Positions 35,793 to 44,510 are shown, numbered from the stretch's first letter. The stretch: 64,000 bases of DNA from Sabulibacter ruber (GCF_017355955.1 NZ_JAFFID010000001.1:2356001-2420000), one strand, 5' to 3'. Notes: a model not told the origin generated them from the sequence alone. Made by a program: numbers and translations.

Positions 35793-36482
35793 ATGCAAAC
35801 GCAGGCTAAATACAAGATTCTGGTAGTAGACGATGATCCGGACATCGTGGAACTGCTGCAGTACAACCTGGAGAAAGAAGGCTACGAAGTAGCCCACGCT
35901 GAGAACGGCCAGCAGGCCCTGGACGTGGCCAAAAAAGTAGATCCAGACATCATTCTCCTGGACGTGATGATGCCCGTGATGGACGGCATTACCGCTTGCC
36001 GCCAACTGCGCGAGAACCCCAAGTTCAAAGATACCCACATTCTGTTCCTTACGGCCCGCTCCGAGGAGTTCTCTGAGGTAGCCGCTTTTGACGCCGGTGC
36101 CGATGACTTCATTGTGAAGCCCATCAAGCCCAGAGCCCTCATTAGCCGGTTGGGCGCCTACGTTCGCCGCGACAACAATCAACCAGAGCAGGCGCAGGTC
36201 ATTGAGATTGGCGGCTTGCGCATTGACCGTACCAGTTTCATTGTGCATAAAGGCGATCAGAAAATCACCCTGCCTAAAAAGGAATTTGAATTACTAGCGT
36301 TTCTGGCCAATACCCCTAACAAAGTGTTTAGCCGTGACGAGTTGCTGAACAACGTCTGGGGGAACGATGTGTTTGTGATTGCCCGTACCGTAGACGTGCA
36401 CATCAGGAAAGTGAGGGAGAAAATTGGTGAAGACCAGATCAAAACCATCAAAGGAGTTGGATACAAATTCAACACAGATTAA
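35793..36482 (+). CDS. OmpR/PhoB family response regulator
   Basis: 229 residues. The receiver domain has the acidic pocket DDD (13-15), phospho-acceptor Asp57 in ILLDVMMPVMDG, the FLTARS Thr, and Lys in FIVKPIKP. The C-terminal winged helix (about 135-229) has LPKKEFELLAFLA and RTVDVHIRKVREKIGE, then GVGYKF, which is the OmpR/PhoB type. A histidine kinase gene overlaps its end. By arrangement it is PhoB-like, and phosphate control is possible, but no Pst genes are nearby. Confidence 0.95.
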   Translation: MQTQAKYKILVVDDDPDIVELLQYNLEKEGYEVAHAENGQQALDVAKKVDPDIILLDVMMPVMDGITACRQLRENPKFKDTHILFLTARSEEFSEVAAFDAGADDFIVKPIKPRALISRLGAYVRRDNNQPEQAQVIEIGGLRIDRTSFIVHKGDQKITLPKKEFELLAFLANTPNKVFSRDELLNNVWGNDVFVIARTVDVHIRKVREKIGEDQIKTIKGVGYKFNTD

Positions 36483-37593
36483 GCAGGTTTCGGCAAAAAC
36501 ACCGCCTAAACCTGCTGCCCCGGCGGTATCGGCCAACACGCAGAAAGAACTGAAACTGAGTTCTCAGAAAATTGCCCTTATCATCTCGGTACTGGTGGCG
36601 TTGATCATTGCTACCTACTTGGGCGTTTCGCCTTACCTGGAGTTCAAGCAGCGGGTATTGGCCCTGGCGCTTACCTTCTCATCTTGTTTCCTGCTGGTGT
36701 ACTTCTCCTATGAAGCGCTCATCTTCCGGGAAATCAACAACATTTACGCCGGTCTGGAGAAATTCAAACGGAAGGAATTCAAGCGCATGAGCAGCAAATT
36801 CCTTTTCCGGCCAGATCCTTTGCAGCGCATCAAAGACGAGATCTACCTCTTGGCTGAGCGTAACCAGAAAGAGATTGAGGAACTGAAACGCCTGCAGGCC
36901 ATGCGCCGCGAGTTCCTGGCCGATGTCTCCCACGAACTCAAAACCCCCATCTTTGCCGCCCAAGGCTTTATTCACACGCTGCTGGACGGTGCCATGGACG
37001 ATGAGCGCGTGCGCGATAAATTCCTGAAAAAAGCCGCCCGCAGCCTTGATGGACTGGACACCTTGGTGCAGGACCTGATCACCATCTCGCAGCTGGAGAA
37101 AGGCGTGATCCAGATGAAGAAAACGCCCTTTGACCTGAATGAAATTGGCCAGGAGGTGTTTGAGCAACTGGAGGGCAAGGCCGGCTCCCGTAACATTACC
37201 GTTCACCTCACCAACTCACCGGAGGAAACCTTTGAGGTGTTCGCTGACCGGGGCCGTATCAAACAAGTCCTGATCAACCTGATTGACAACGCTATTAAGT
37301 ACGGCCTGGAAAACGGGAACATCTGGCTCTCGTTCCAGGATGGCAAAAAGAAAACCATGGTGACCGTGCGCGATGACGGCCCGGGTATTCCCAAAGAGCA
37401 CCTCAACCGCATTTTTGAGCGTTTCTACCGCATAGACAAAAGCCGCACCCGTGATGTCTCGGGCGGAGGCTCGGGTCTGGGACTAGCCATCTCCAAGCAC
37501 ATTGTGGAGGCGCACAAATCTACCATTGTGGTTACCAGTGAGGTAGGCCAGGGCACCACTCTGCGGTTCAAGCTCACCAAGATGAAGTATTGA
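36424..37593 (+). CDS. Sensor histidine kinase (PhoR-like)
   Basis: Two membrane helices (about residues 48-70 and 78-100 of the longest frame) bracket a very short periplasmic loop. Then come a linker, the HisKA domain with FLADVSHELKTPIF (His170), and HATPase with the N box LINLIDNAIKYGL and G boxes RDDGPGIP and GGSGLGLAISKHIVE. It phosphorylates the regulator encoded just upstream. The start is unusual: no in-frame ATG exists before the membrane helices. The frame opens with TTG at 36424, overlapping the regulator by 59 bases, and TTG near 36460 is another option. Relatives usually begin at the KLSSQKIAL segment, which here has only CTG codons. Confidence 0.9.
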   Translation: MVKTRSKPSKELDTNSTQIKQVSAKTPPKPAAPAVSANTQKELKLSSQKIALIISVLVALIIATYLGVSPYLEFKQRVLALALTFSSCFLLVYFSYEALIFREINNIYAGLEKFKRKEFKRMSSKFLFRPDPLQRIKDEIYLLAERNQKEIEELKRLQAMRREFLADVSHELKTPIFAAQGFIHTLLDGAMDDERVRDKFLKKAARSLDGLDTLVQDLITISQLEKGVIQMKKTPFDLNEIGQEVFEQLEGKAGSRNITVHLTNSPEETFEVFADRGRIKQVLINLIDNAIKYGLENGNIWLSFQDGKKKTMVTVRDDGPGIPKEHLNRIFERFYRIDKSRTRDVSGGGSGLGLAISKHIVEAHKSTIVVTSEVGQGTTLRFKLTKMKY

Positions 37594-37595
37594 TT

Positions 37596-37635
37596 CTGTT
37601 TCTGGCTTGTTTAGGGTAAACCAGGCCAGAAACAG
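37596..37635. repeat. Dispersed intergenic palindrome (family copy 16)
   Basis: CTGTTTCTGGCTTGTTTA opposite TAAACCAGGCCAGAAACAG; 18-bp arms with few mismatches. It starts 3 bases after the kinase stop. Confidence 0.8.
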
Positions 37636-37662
37636 CCATGGTCAGAAGCCAAAAATAATAGG

Positions 37663-37670
37663 TACCTTTG
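37663..37670 (+). promoter_or_regulatory. -7 box upstream of the RluA-family gene
   Basis: TACCTTTG matches TAnnTTTG. The following palindrome copy (37690-37731) would then be inside the 5' untranslated region. Confidence 0.5.
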
Positions 37671-37689
37671 TGGTCAATTCAGCCTGGTC

Positions 37690-37731
37690 GCCGTTTTAGG
37701 CCTGCTTTCGTAAAAGCAGAGCAAAAACGGC
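37690..37731. repeat. Dispersed intergenic palindrome (family copy 17)
   Basis: GCCGTTTTAGGCCTGCTTTC opposite GTAAAAGCAGAGCAAAAACGGC-type arm. The outer GCCGTTTT/AAAACGGC pairs are perfect apart from one inserted base. Confidence 0.75.
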
Positions 37732-37761
37732 TAATCGGTTGGCTGTCACACATCCATTTCT

Positions 37762-38475
37762 ATGAAGGTACCCGCATTCCGCGACTTAATTATTTTTGAA
37801 AACGACGATTACATTGTAGTCAACAAACCTCCTTTTCTGGCCACGCTGGAAGACCGCTCCCTTAACGCCACCAACTTACTTACGCTAGCCCGCCAATACC
37901 ACTCAGATGCCCAGGCCTGCCACCGGCTGGATAAGGAAACCTCGGGCTGTCTGGCCATCGCGAAGAACCCGGAGGCGTACCGCCACCTTTCTCTGCAGTT
38001 TGAGAACCGCCAGGTGCAGAAAATTTACCATGCGGTAGCCTGGGGAAGCCATGATTATGAGAACCAATTGGTAGACCGCGCCATCCAGCCCGGCCTGAAA
38101 GGAATTGCCAAACTGTCTCCCAAGGGCAAACCGGCCCAGACCTATTTCACCACCTTGGAGAAATTCGGGCGTCATACGCTGGTGGAGTGCAAGCCTATCA
38201 CCGGCCGCATGCACCAAATAAGGCTGCACCTTTCTTACCTGAAAGCTCCCATTGTGCAGGATGAGATGTACGGCGGCGAACCGCTTTACCTTTCCAGCCT
38301 GAAACGCAAATTCAACCTGGCCAAGAACACCGAGGAACAGCCTTTGATCAAGCGCTTCGCCCTCCACTCCTACCAACTAGGCTTTACTTTACTAAATGGC
38401 GAGCCCATTTTAGTCACCGCAGACTACCCCAAGGATTTTGATGTCTTGCTGAAGCTGCTCCGGAAGAACGGGTAA
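37762..38475 (+). CDS. RluA family pseudouridine synthase
   Basis: 237 residues converting uridine to pseudouridine in rRNA or tRNA. IIFENDDYIVVNKPP is the usual first strand, CHRLDKETSG contains the catalytic Asp57, and GRMHQIRLHLSYLKAPIVQDEMYGG is the conserved C-terminal block. No S4 domain is present, as in the short RluA subtype. Target base not predictable. It ends just before a region of repeats (38484-38975). Confidence 0.93.
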   Translation: MKVPAFRDLIIFENDDYIVVNKPPFLATLEDRSLNATNLLTLARQYHSDAQACHRLDKETSGCLAIAKNPEAYRHLSLQFENRQVQKIYHAVAWGSHDYENQLVDRAIQPGLKGIAKLSPKGKPAQTYFTTLEKFGRHTLVECKPITGRMHQIRLHLSYLKAPIVQDEMYGGEPLYLSSLKRKFNLAKNTEEQPLIKRFALHSYQLGFTLLNGEPILVTADYPKDFDVLLKLLRKNG

Positions 38476-38483
38476 GAGCCTGG

Positions 38484-38517
38484 TTGTTGATTGTTGATTG
38501 TTGATTGTTGATTGTTG
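38484..38517. repeat. Tandem heptamer repeat TTGTTGA
   Basis: Nearly five exact copies of TTGTTGA beginning eight bases after the RluA-family stop codon. A related heptamer array lies before ureC (50025-50052). Confidence 0.9.
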
Positions 38518-38543
38518 TAATAACCTTTTCAATAATTTTCGCT

Positions 38544-38612
38544 GGCGCGAGTCTCTGACTCGTGCCTACAGATGCAGGGTAGTCTCTGACTACCCTCGCT
38601 GCACCGCAGCGA
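38544..38612. repeat. Cluster of three adjacent tri-loop hairpins
   Basis: Three hairpins in a row: GGCGCGAGTC-TCT-GACTCGTGCC (38544-38566), GGGTAGTC-TCT-GACTACCC (38577-38595) and TCGCTGC-ACC-GCAGCGA (38596-38612). The first two share the core AGTC-TCT-GACT. They resemble REP-type elements. Confidence 0.75.
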
Positions 38613-38807
38613 AACCAGGTTTGCTGGGCGACTTCACCCGATTAACTTTCTTGAATCAGCTTTCAATTACCACTAAGGAAGCAAAGTACCATTGTGTAAA
38701 GTCAATAACTCTGATTTGACGCAATAAGGCGCATTTCCGGATTCATTAATTTGAATTCAGCCTCAGCGTCACTCCAGATAAAACGGACTATTAACCAGTG
38801 GTCCCCG

Positions 38808-38860
38808 GCGAGTCTGGAGACTCGCATTATCCTTTGTCACAAGATTTCAATCTCGCGCCA
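38808..38860. repeat. REP-like palindromes
   Basis: GCGAGTCT-GG-AGACTCGC (38808-38825) is a perfect palindrome related to the hairpins at 38544. An imperfect one, CAAGATTTCAATCTCGCGCC, follows at 38840-38859. No gene in the 690 bases between 38476 and 39168 is convincing. Confidence 0.65.
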
Positions 38861-38939
38861 GTCAAAAGAGAAGGTAACGGAATAGACTCAGGTCATCTTG
38901 CTTTCAAGGATGAGATCCCTAATCTGGTGAGCCCAGATG

Positions 38940-38975
38940 GTTTTGAGCTCCTTTTCGGGAAAACGGGCGTAAAAC
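38940..38975. repeat. Degenerate dispersed palindrome (family copy 18)
   Basis: GTTTTGAGCTCCTTTTC then GGGAAAACGGGCGTAAAAC; the layout is kept with central mismatches. Confidence 0.5.
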
Positions 38976-39084
38976 GCCTACTCCTTTGAACTTAACTTCT
39001 TCATCCTTAGCCTGTCTATAACATCTGGCTGTGCGTACGCGGGGCAAATTCCCTTGATTTTCAGGGGAATAAATTAGTTTACTG

Positions 39085-39115
39085 TTGCACGCCAAAAATA
39101 AAGCTTGTATCTTTG
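39085..39115 (+). promoter_or_regulatory. Promoter of the rplM-rpsI-rpsB genes
   Basis: TTG (39085-39087), 20-base spacer, TATCTTTG (39108-39115). It matches the Bacteroidota consensus and leaves a leader of about 47 bases. Confidence 0.7.
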
Positions 39116-39168
39116 TGACCATTTTTAAGAAAAAGCATTCAAATTTTTTCACTTGTTAACCATTTACA

Positions 39169-39618
39169 ATGGACCATTTAAGTTATAAGACGCTATCAGT
39201 TAATAAGGCGGCCGCTTCTAAAGGCTGGGTAGTGATAGACGCCGGAGACTCAACCCTTGGCCGTGTGGCCTCTCAGATCGCGATGATCCTTCGCGGTAAA
39301 ACCAAACCTTCTTTCACGCCTAACGCTGACTGCGGCGATAACGTGATCGTGATCAATGCTGACAAAGTTCGCATGACCGGTAAGAAGTGGGACAAAAAGA
39401 CTTTCGTGACGCACACTGGTTATCCAGGTGGTCAGCGCACGTTCACTCCTCGTGAGCTGAAAGCTAAATCTTCTACTTTGTTGGTAGAGCGCGCGGTGAA
39501 AGGTATGTTGCCTAAGAACCGTCTGGGCCGTGAGTTGTTCCGCAATCTGTACGTGTATGCCAGCGCTGAGCATCCACATGAGGCACAACAGCCTGTTCAA
39601 GTAAAAATTACAAAATAA
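39169..39618 (+). CDS. rplM: 50S ribosomal protein L13
   Basis: 149 residues, standard length. Signature parts are WVVIDAGDSTLGRVASQIA, DCGDNVIVINADKVRMTGKKW, HTGYPGGQRTF and the C-terminal VKGMLPKNRLGRELFRNLYVY. L13 binds 23S rRNA early in assembly of the large subunit. First gene of the rplM-rpsI-rpsB group, 13 bases before rpsI. The 5' leader is short, and I saw no obvious autoregulatory structure in it. Confidence 0.99.
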   Translation: MDHLSYKTLSVNKAAASKGWVVIDAGDSTLGRVASQIAMILRGKTKPSFTPNADCGDNVIVINADKVRMTGKKWDKKTFVTHTGYPGGQRTFTPRELKAKSSTLLVERAVKGMLPKNRLGRELFRNLYVYASAEHPHEAQQPVQVKITK

Positions 39619-39631
39619 CTAGACATATTTA

Positions 39632-40018
39632 ATGGAAGTTCTCAATACATCTGGTAGAAGAAAAACCTCGGTGGCGCGCATTTACATGACGTCAGGGCAA
39701 GGGAATATCACTATTAACGATAGAGATATTAAGGAATACTTCCCTAGTGAAGTGTTGCAAACCATTGTTCAGCAGCCTCTGGCGCTGATTGATGCGGTTG
39801 GCAAATACGACATTAAGGCGAACATCAAAGGCGGTGGCGTTGCCGGTCAGGCAGAGGCCCTTCGTTTGGCTATCACCAAAGCATTGGTAGAAGACAACGC
39901 AGAGACCCGTCCGGCCCTGAAAAAAGAAGGATTCTTAACGCGTGACCCACGTATGGTGGAGCGTAAGAAATTCGGTAAGCGTAAAGCCCGTCGTTCCTTC
40001 CAGTTCTCTAAACGTTAA
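39632..40018 (+). CDS. rpsI: 30S ribosomal protein S9
   Basis: 128 residues. It starts EVLNTSGRRKTSVARIYM, has the conserved IKGGGVAGQAEALRLAI, and ends in the basic tail KKFGKRKARRSFQFSKR. That terminal Lys/Arg reaches the P-site tRNA. Cotranscribed with rplM (13-base gap) and rpsB (24-base gap). Confidence 0.99.
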   Translation: MEVLNTSGRRKTSVARIYMTSGQGNITINDRDIKEYFPSEVLQTIVQQPLALIDAVGKYDIKANIKGGGVAGQAEALRLAITKALVEDNAETRPALKKEGFLTRDPRMVERKKFGKRKARRSFQFSKR

Positions 40019-40042
40019 TATATCATCAGCTGTATCAATATC

Positions 40043-40804
40043 ATGGCTAATACAACTTATAAAGATTTACTGGATGCTGGTGTGCACTTTGGCCACCTTA
40101 CCAGAAAATGGGATCCTAAAATGGCTCCGTACATTTTCATGGAGAAAAACGGTATCCACATCATTGACCTGAACAAAACGCTTGCTTCTCTGGATGAGGC
40201 TACTGCCGCTATCAAGCAGATTGCTAAGTCTGGCCGTAAGATTTTGTTTGTTGCCACTAAAAAACAAGCTCAGGACATTGTAGCAGAAGAGGCAAAACGC
40301 CTTAAAATGCCTTACGTGACTGACCGTTGGTTAGGTGGTATGTTGACTAACTTCCAGACTGTACGCAAGTCTTTGAAGAAAATGTCAACTATTGACAAAA
40401 TGGTGAAAGACAACACCGCTTACGCCGCTATGGCGAAACGTGAGCGTCTGATGTTGAACCGCGAGCGTGAGAAACTGGAGCGTGTGTTGGGCGGTATCGC
40501 TGACCTGTCACGTCTCCCAGCTGCTCTGTTCGTAGTAGACGTGAAGCGTGAGGCTATCGCTATCAAAGAAGCACAGAAACTGAACTTGCCAGTATTTGCC
40601 ATTGTAGATACTAACTCTAACCCAGAGACTGTAGACTTCCCAATTCCGGCAAACGATGACGCTTCTAAGTCTATCTCTCTGATCACTTCTCTGATTGGCC
40701 GCGCCATTGAAGAAGGTCTGTCTGAGCGTAAAGTAGACAAAGAAGATACAGACAGAAAACGTGCCGAGGAAGAAGGCATCCAGGAGAAAATTGACGCTGA
40801 ATAA
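40043..40804 (+). CDS. rpsB: 30S ribosomal protein S2
   Basis: 253 residues. Conserved blocks are [64 protein letters not shown] and [22 protein letters not shown]. The acidic C-terminal tail (residues about 228-253) is common in Bacteroidota. It lies between rpsI and tsf, a usual order in this phylum, with an attenuator-like hairpin before tsf. Confidence 0.99.
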   Translation: MANTTYKDLLDAGVHFGHLTRKWDPKMAPYIFMEKNGIHIIDLNKTLASLDEATAAIKQIAKSGRKILFVATKKQAQDIVAEEAKRLKMPYVTDRWLGGMLTNFQTVRKSLKKMSTIDKMVKDNTAYAAMAKRERLMLNREREKLERVLGGIADLSRLPAALFVVDVKREAIAIKEAQKLNLPVFAIVDTNSNPETVDFPIPANDDASKSISLITSLIGRAIEEGLSERKVDKEDTDRKRAEEEGIQEKIDAE

Positions 40805-40836
40805 GCTTCTGTCTCTTTAGATTTAGATAAAGATTT

Positions 40837-40883
40837 GAAACTGAACATTAGGAAGCTTAGCCACTGATGTTCAGTTTCTTTTT
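40837..40883 (+). terminator. Terminator or attenuator between rpsB and tsf
   Basis: 12-bp stem GAAACTGAACAT (40837-40848) with ATGTTCAGTTTC (40867-40878), followed by TTTTTAACC. Either partial termination or an independent tsf promoter downstream is implied. Confidence 0.75.
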
Positions 40884-40952
40884 AACCAAACCGGTGCCGC
40901 AAAGGCCCCTCCCAATAAAAACTCATTAACCGTAATTCTTAATAAAAGAACA

Positions 40953-41786
40953 ATGGCTATTACAGCACAAGATGTAAACAGACTTCGTCAGGAAACTGGC
41001 GCTGGTATGATGGACTGCAAAAAAGCGCTGACCGAAGCAAACGGTGACTTTGAAGCAGCCAAAGATATTCTTCGTAAGCAAGGTCAGAAAATTGCCAGCA
41101 AACGTGCTGACAACGTAACTTCTGAAGGCGTTGTGTTAACACAAGTAAACGCGGAAGGAACAGTAGGTAAAGTGATTGCGCTTGCCTGCGAAACTGAGCC
41201 TGTTTCTAAAGTAGCTGACTTCCAGACATTGGCTCAAGCTGTTCTGGATGCTGCTGTTTCTACCAACGCTACCAGCAAAGAAGAGTTATTGGCTACTACC
41301 CAAGCTGATGGCCGTTCTCTGCAAGACCACATCACTGACCTGATGGGTAAAATTGGAGAGAAAATTGACGTAGTTTCTTACGAGACTGTGAATGCTGAGA
41401 AAGTTGTTTCTTACAACCACTCTAATGGTAAATTGGGTGTGTTAGTAGGTCTTGTAAACACAAACGGTAGCGAAGTAACTGAAGTAGGAAAAGACGTTGC
41501 CATGCAGATTGCGGCAATGCGCCCTATCGCCGTTGACAAAGACGGTGTTGATGCAGAAACTATCCAGCGCGAAATTGAGATCGGGAAAGAACAAGCCCGT
41601 CAGGAAGGCAAGCCAGAGGCTATGTTAGAGAAAATTGCTCAGGGTAAACTGAACAAGTTCTACAAAGAAAGCACTCTGTTGAACCAGGAGTTCGTGAAAG
41701 ATTCTTCTTTGACTATTGCTCAGCTGCTAGATAAAACTTCTAAAGGCATGACTGTTTCTGAGTTCAAGAGAGTAGCTATTGGCTAA
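40953..41786 (+). CDS. tsf: Elongation factor Ts
   Basis: 277 residues. It recharges EF-Tu by exchanging GDP for GTP. The N-terminal UBA-like part has VNRLRQETGAGMMDCKKALTE and EAAKDILRKQGQKIASKR, and the core has GKVIALACETEPVSK and AMQIAAMRPIAVDKD; the C-terminal part reaches LLNQEFVKDSSLTIAQLL. It is separated from rpsB by about 150 bases containing a hairpin and is followed by its own terminator. Confidence 0.99.
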   Translation: MAITAQDVNRLRQETGAGMMDCKKALTEANGDFEAAKDILRKQGQKIASKRADNVTSEGVVLTQVNAEGTVGKVIALACETEPVSKVADFQTLAQAVLDAAVSTNATSKEELLATTQADGRSLQDHITDLMGKIGEKIDVVSYETVNAEKVVSYNHSNGKLGVLVGLVNTNGSEVTEVGKDVAMQIAAMRPIAVDKDGVDAETIQREIEIGKEQARQEGKPEAMLEKIAQGKLNKFYKESTLLNQEFVKDSSLTIAQLLDKTSKGMTVSEFKRVAIG

Positions 41787-41819
41787 TCTTTTAGAACCAG
41801 CCTTACCTATAAATGCTTT

Positions 41820-41857
41820 AAGCCCCACTGCTAACGCGGTGGGGCTTCATTTTTTTG
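41820..41857 (+). terminator. Rho-independent terminator of tsf
   Basis: 9-bp stem AAGCCCCAC (41820-41828) with GTGGGGCTT (41839-41847), then CATTTTTTTG. Confidence 0.9.
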
Positions 41858-42852
41858 AATTCAATCTTGATTCAAATATTTGATAAAATAGCTTGTACTG
41901 GGCAAGGGTAAGCTTTACCCTCAAAAATCTGCGTACTGGCTGTAGTAAATAGTTTGTCTATATAGTTTTGGTTATAGGTTATTTCTCTTGCGTAGGTTCA
42001 GTTCACATGCACAGGCACAGCTTTGCCTTCATCAGTTACCTGCAGTCATTGTTCCTCTGTTCTCAAGCTGGGCAACTTGTTCAACGTGGGTCTTGTTCAT
42101 CTTAGCAGCGTTCTTCAACTTAGATTGTTCTTTTCTCAATCTCTTTTCTGCAGAGATGTAGCTTAAAAAGGTAGCTTTAGCTTTCATGGCGTAGGAATTA
42201 CTGATTTAACAATTAAATAACTTATTATGGGGTTTGACATTCAAATAACTAAAGTGTCCAAATCTGGATAAATCAGGTCAGTAAACCTTCTGCTTACTCC
42301 CTTCTACCCCATCTCTAAACACGTACTGAAATAAACTAAGATTAAATATAATCTTCAGCTTCAGGAACAACACAAGATTAGCAACTAGTTCAATAAAATC
42401 ACTAAACTTTTACATTGACCAAAAGAACACCCTGAATGATGAATATGAATTTGTTTATCTAATATAGAGCTTTATTTATCAACTGCAAAATTTTTTGTAC
42501 TAATTATTCTTAGAAAGAAGATATTACCTAAAAGTAAGTATAAACAACATTAAATTTCAACATTGAACAGTCCAAATTAATTCTTCAACATAGTATTTAT
42601 ACTTACCGCAATTGAACTTATTCAACTCGCACTTGTATACATTTAAAGTTCTTTCAAAAGGTGCGTAAAAAGGCAGCTTCAGGGAGGGAGACTTAGAGGA
42701 AGAATCAGCGTCTTTTTAAATATTTTAAAATTATAAGGCTCAAAAACCTACAGGAATTATCCAATTGCTTCCATTTTACCCCAGTGCTTGTTGGGTTTTA
42801 TTCCTATTATGGAAAAGGAAGGCAAAAACAACTCAAAAGTTGCTTAAAAAGA
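41858..42852. other. AT-rich intergenic region with one small candidate gene
   Basis: About 1 kb, distinctly AT-rich from 42190 onwards. Apart from the small minus-strand frame at 42032-42187, I find no coherent coding, RNA gene or repeat. The frame at 42765-43007 runs through a terminator and into NDH-2 and is rejected. Confidence 0.5.
42032..42187 (-). CDS. Small basic hypothetical protein (51 residues)
   Basis: Found by reading the minus strand: ATG at 42187 to TGA at 42034-42032. The sequence starts MKAKATFLSYISAEKRLRKE and continues as one Lys/Arg-rich helix (QSKLKNAAKMNKTHVEQVAQ). The block has regular codon use (AAG, GAA, ACC, GTT), unlike the AT-rich surroundings, which supports real coding. 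No family is recognised. It could be a small nucleic-acid- or ribosome-associated protein, but that is a guess. It is isolated on its strand. Confidence 0.45.
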   Translation of the reverse strand: MKAKATFLSYISAEKRLRKEQSKLKNAAKMNKTHVEQVAQLENRGTMTAGN

Positions 42853-42877
42853 AAAGACCTGCAATTCGCAGGCCTTT
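42853..42877 (-). terminator. Terminator of the NDH-2 gene
   Basis: 10-bp stem AAAGACCTGC (42853-42862) with GCAGGCCTTT (42868-42877), one G-T pair. On the minus strand it is followed by TCTTTTT, about 60 bases past the stop. Confidence 0.7.
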
Positions 42878-42933
42878 CCTAGTAACTATCCTTAAAGTGC
42901 TTTCTTCTTATATGTCCTGTATAACCCAGTGCA

Positions 42934-44280
42934 TCAGTCCAGGTCGGCTTGCCGCCGGACAAACTCATGGCCAGCCACATCGTCTTTCCGCAAGAACGGA
43001 CGAATGATCAACCTGTTGCCGTTTTCACGGGTGAAGAACTTATAAACCCAGTTAGCCAACACTACCAGCTTGTTCCTGAAGCCAATAAGATAGTAGATGT
43101 GCACAAAGAGCCAGGTCACCCAGGCCAAAAAGCCTTTTAGGTGCATATCTTTAGGCAAATCTGCCACGGCCCTGTTGCGCCCTATGATAGCCAGTGATCC
43201 TTTGTCAAAGTACTCAAATGGCTGCATGGGCTCTTTGCGGATCAAGCGGTGCAGGTTCTTGGCTAAGTGTTGCCCTTGCTGGATGGCAGGTTGCGCTACG
43301 CCCGGATGCCCGCGGGGCCATTTCTCGGTCTTCATAGCCGCTACGTCGCCAATGGCGAAAATATCCGTGAAGCCGTTCACCTGATTGAAGGTATTCACCA
43401 GATATCGGCCGCGTTCACTGGCTTCGGGAGGCAAACCGGCAATCTGGGCTCCGGAAACTCCCGCAGCCCAGATCAGGGTTTGGGTTCTAATGGTTTCTCC
43501 GCCTTTAAAGGTTACCAGTTGGCCGTCATAAGACTCTACCAGGGTATTCAGTTTCACCACCACCCCGGCGCCTTCCAGGTACTCTTTGGTAGCCTGGCTG
43601 GATTTTGGAGACATTGGGGGCAACACTCTGTCCAGGCCTTCTACCAGGATGATGTTCATCTGGTTGAAATCTAGTCCCGGGTAATCGCCGGGAAGAATGT
43701 GTTTCCGCATCTCGGCCAAAGCACCGGCCAGTTCCACGCCGGTAGGTCCACCACCCACAATGACAAAGTTCAGGAGGCTTTGGCGCACATCAGGGTCTTT
43801 GATCATGGTAGCCTGCTCAAAGGCCTGCAGCATCTGGCTCCGGAGGTTCAGGGCATCAGGTATCTGCTTGAGTGGGAAAGAAAACTTCTTGATTTGCTCG
43901 TTCCCGAAGTAATTGGACTTGGTACCGGTGGCGATGATCAGGAAATCATATGGCAGATCTCCCACCAGCGTGGTCACCGTTTTAGTGGCCGGATTGATGC
44001 CTGTCACCTTCACCTGCCGGAAGTGGAAGTCTTCATAGTCTTCGTCAAACATTTTCCGGAGGGGCTCGGCAATGGAGTCTGGTTCCAGACCCGCGGTTGC
44101 TACCTGGTACAGCAACGGCCAGAACCCATGATAGTTCTGCCGGTCAAACAGCACCACCTGAAAATCTTTTCCAGACAGTTTCCTGATCAAATTCACACCC
44201 CCAAATCCGCCGCCAATTACTACTACCCTGGGTTTGGTAGTCTCCGGAATGTTGAGGGTAAGCTCGTTTATATGAAGCAT
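42934..44280 (-). CDS. ndh: Type II NADH:quinone oxidoreductase (NDH-2)
   Basis: About 448 residues from the ATG at 44280; the frame's earlier start (44337) is less likely. FAD-binding motif VVVIGGGFGGVNL at the N-terminus, NAD-binding motif FVIVGGGPTGVELAGAL in the middle, then TLIWAAGVSG, IFAIGDVAAM and the quinone-side AQPAIQQGQHLAKN. A C-terminal hydrophobic stretch (FLAWVTWLFVHIYYLIGF) anchors the enzyme to the inner membrane. It passes electrons from NADH to quinone without pumping protons. Monocistronic. Confidence 0.95.
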   Translation of the reverse strand: MLHINELTLNIPETTKPRVVVIGGGFGGVNLIRKLSGKDFQVVLFDRQNYHGFWPLLYQVATAGLEPDSIAEPLRKMFDEDYEDFHFRQVKVTGINPATKTVTTLVGDLPYDFLIIATGTKSNYFGNEQIKKFSFPLKQIPDALNLRSQMLQAFEQATMIKDPDVRQSLLNFVIVGGGPTGVELAGALAEMRKHILPGDYPGLDFNQMNIILVEGLDRVLPPMSPKSSQATKEYLEGAGVVVKLNTLVESYDGQLVTFKGGETIRTQTLIWAAGVSGAQIAGLPPEASERGRYLVNTFNQVNGFTDIFAIGDVAAMKTEKWPRGHPGVAQPAIQQGQHLAKNLHRLIRKEPMQPFEYFDKGSLAIIGRNRAVADLPKDMHLKGFLAWVTWLFVHIYYLIGFRNKLVVLANWVYKFFTRENGNRLIIRPFLRKDDVAGHEFVRRQADLD

Positions 44281-44420
44281 AGTTTCTCTGTAGAGGGTTG
44301 CACGGCCCGGGATGTCTCCAAAGCCTTTATATCTCAATAGCCTTATACTGATTTTCCAGTATATAAGATGTTCTATTTACTTAGAAGAGAAGACTAGGGT
44401 TGAGGCAACGCCTAAAAGAA

Positions 44421-44466
44421 AAAGTGTTTTAGGCCTGATTAGAGAAAACCAGCCCTAAAACACTTT
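44421..44466. repeat. Dispersed intergenic palindrome (family copy 19)
   Basis: AAAGTGTTTTAGGCCTGATT opposite GAAAACCAGCCCTAAAACACTTT-type arm. Ten outer pairs AAAGTGTTTT/AAAACACTTT are perfect. It lies between the NDH-2 start and the esterase stop. Confidence 0.85.
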
Positions 44467-44510
44467 CAGGAACGATGCTTAAAGGAAAATGGCGGTGAAT
44501 TTACTCTGCT

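Noticed and set aside
38484-38517. Possible CRISPR array
   Set aside because: The repeat units are 7 bases, contiguous, without spacers and with no cas genes.
38798-38989. 63-codon plus-strand frame between the pseudouridine synthase and rplM
   Set aside because: Runs through palindromes and a degenerate repeat; no coding features.
42765-43007. 80-codon plus-strand frame before NDH-2
   Set aside because: It contains the NDH-2 terminator and overlaps the gene's end antisense; composition is not coding-like.
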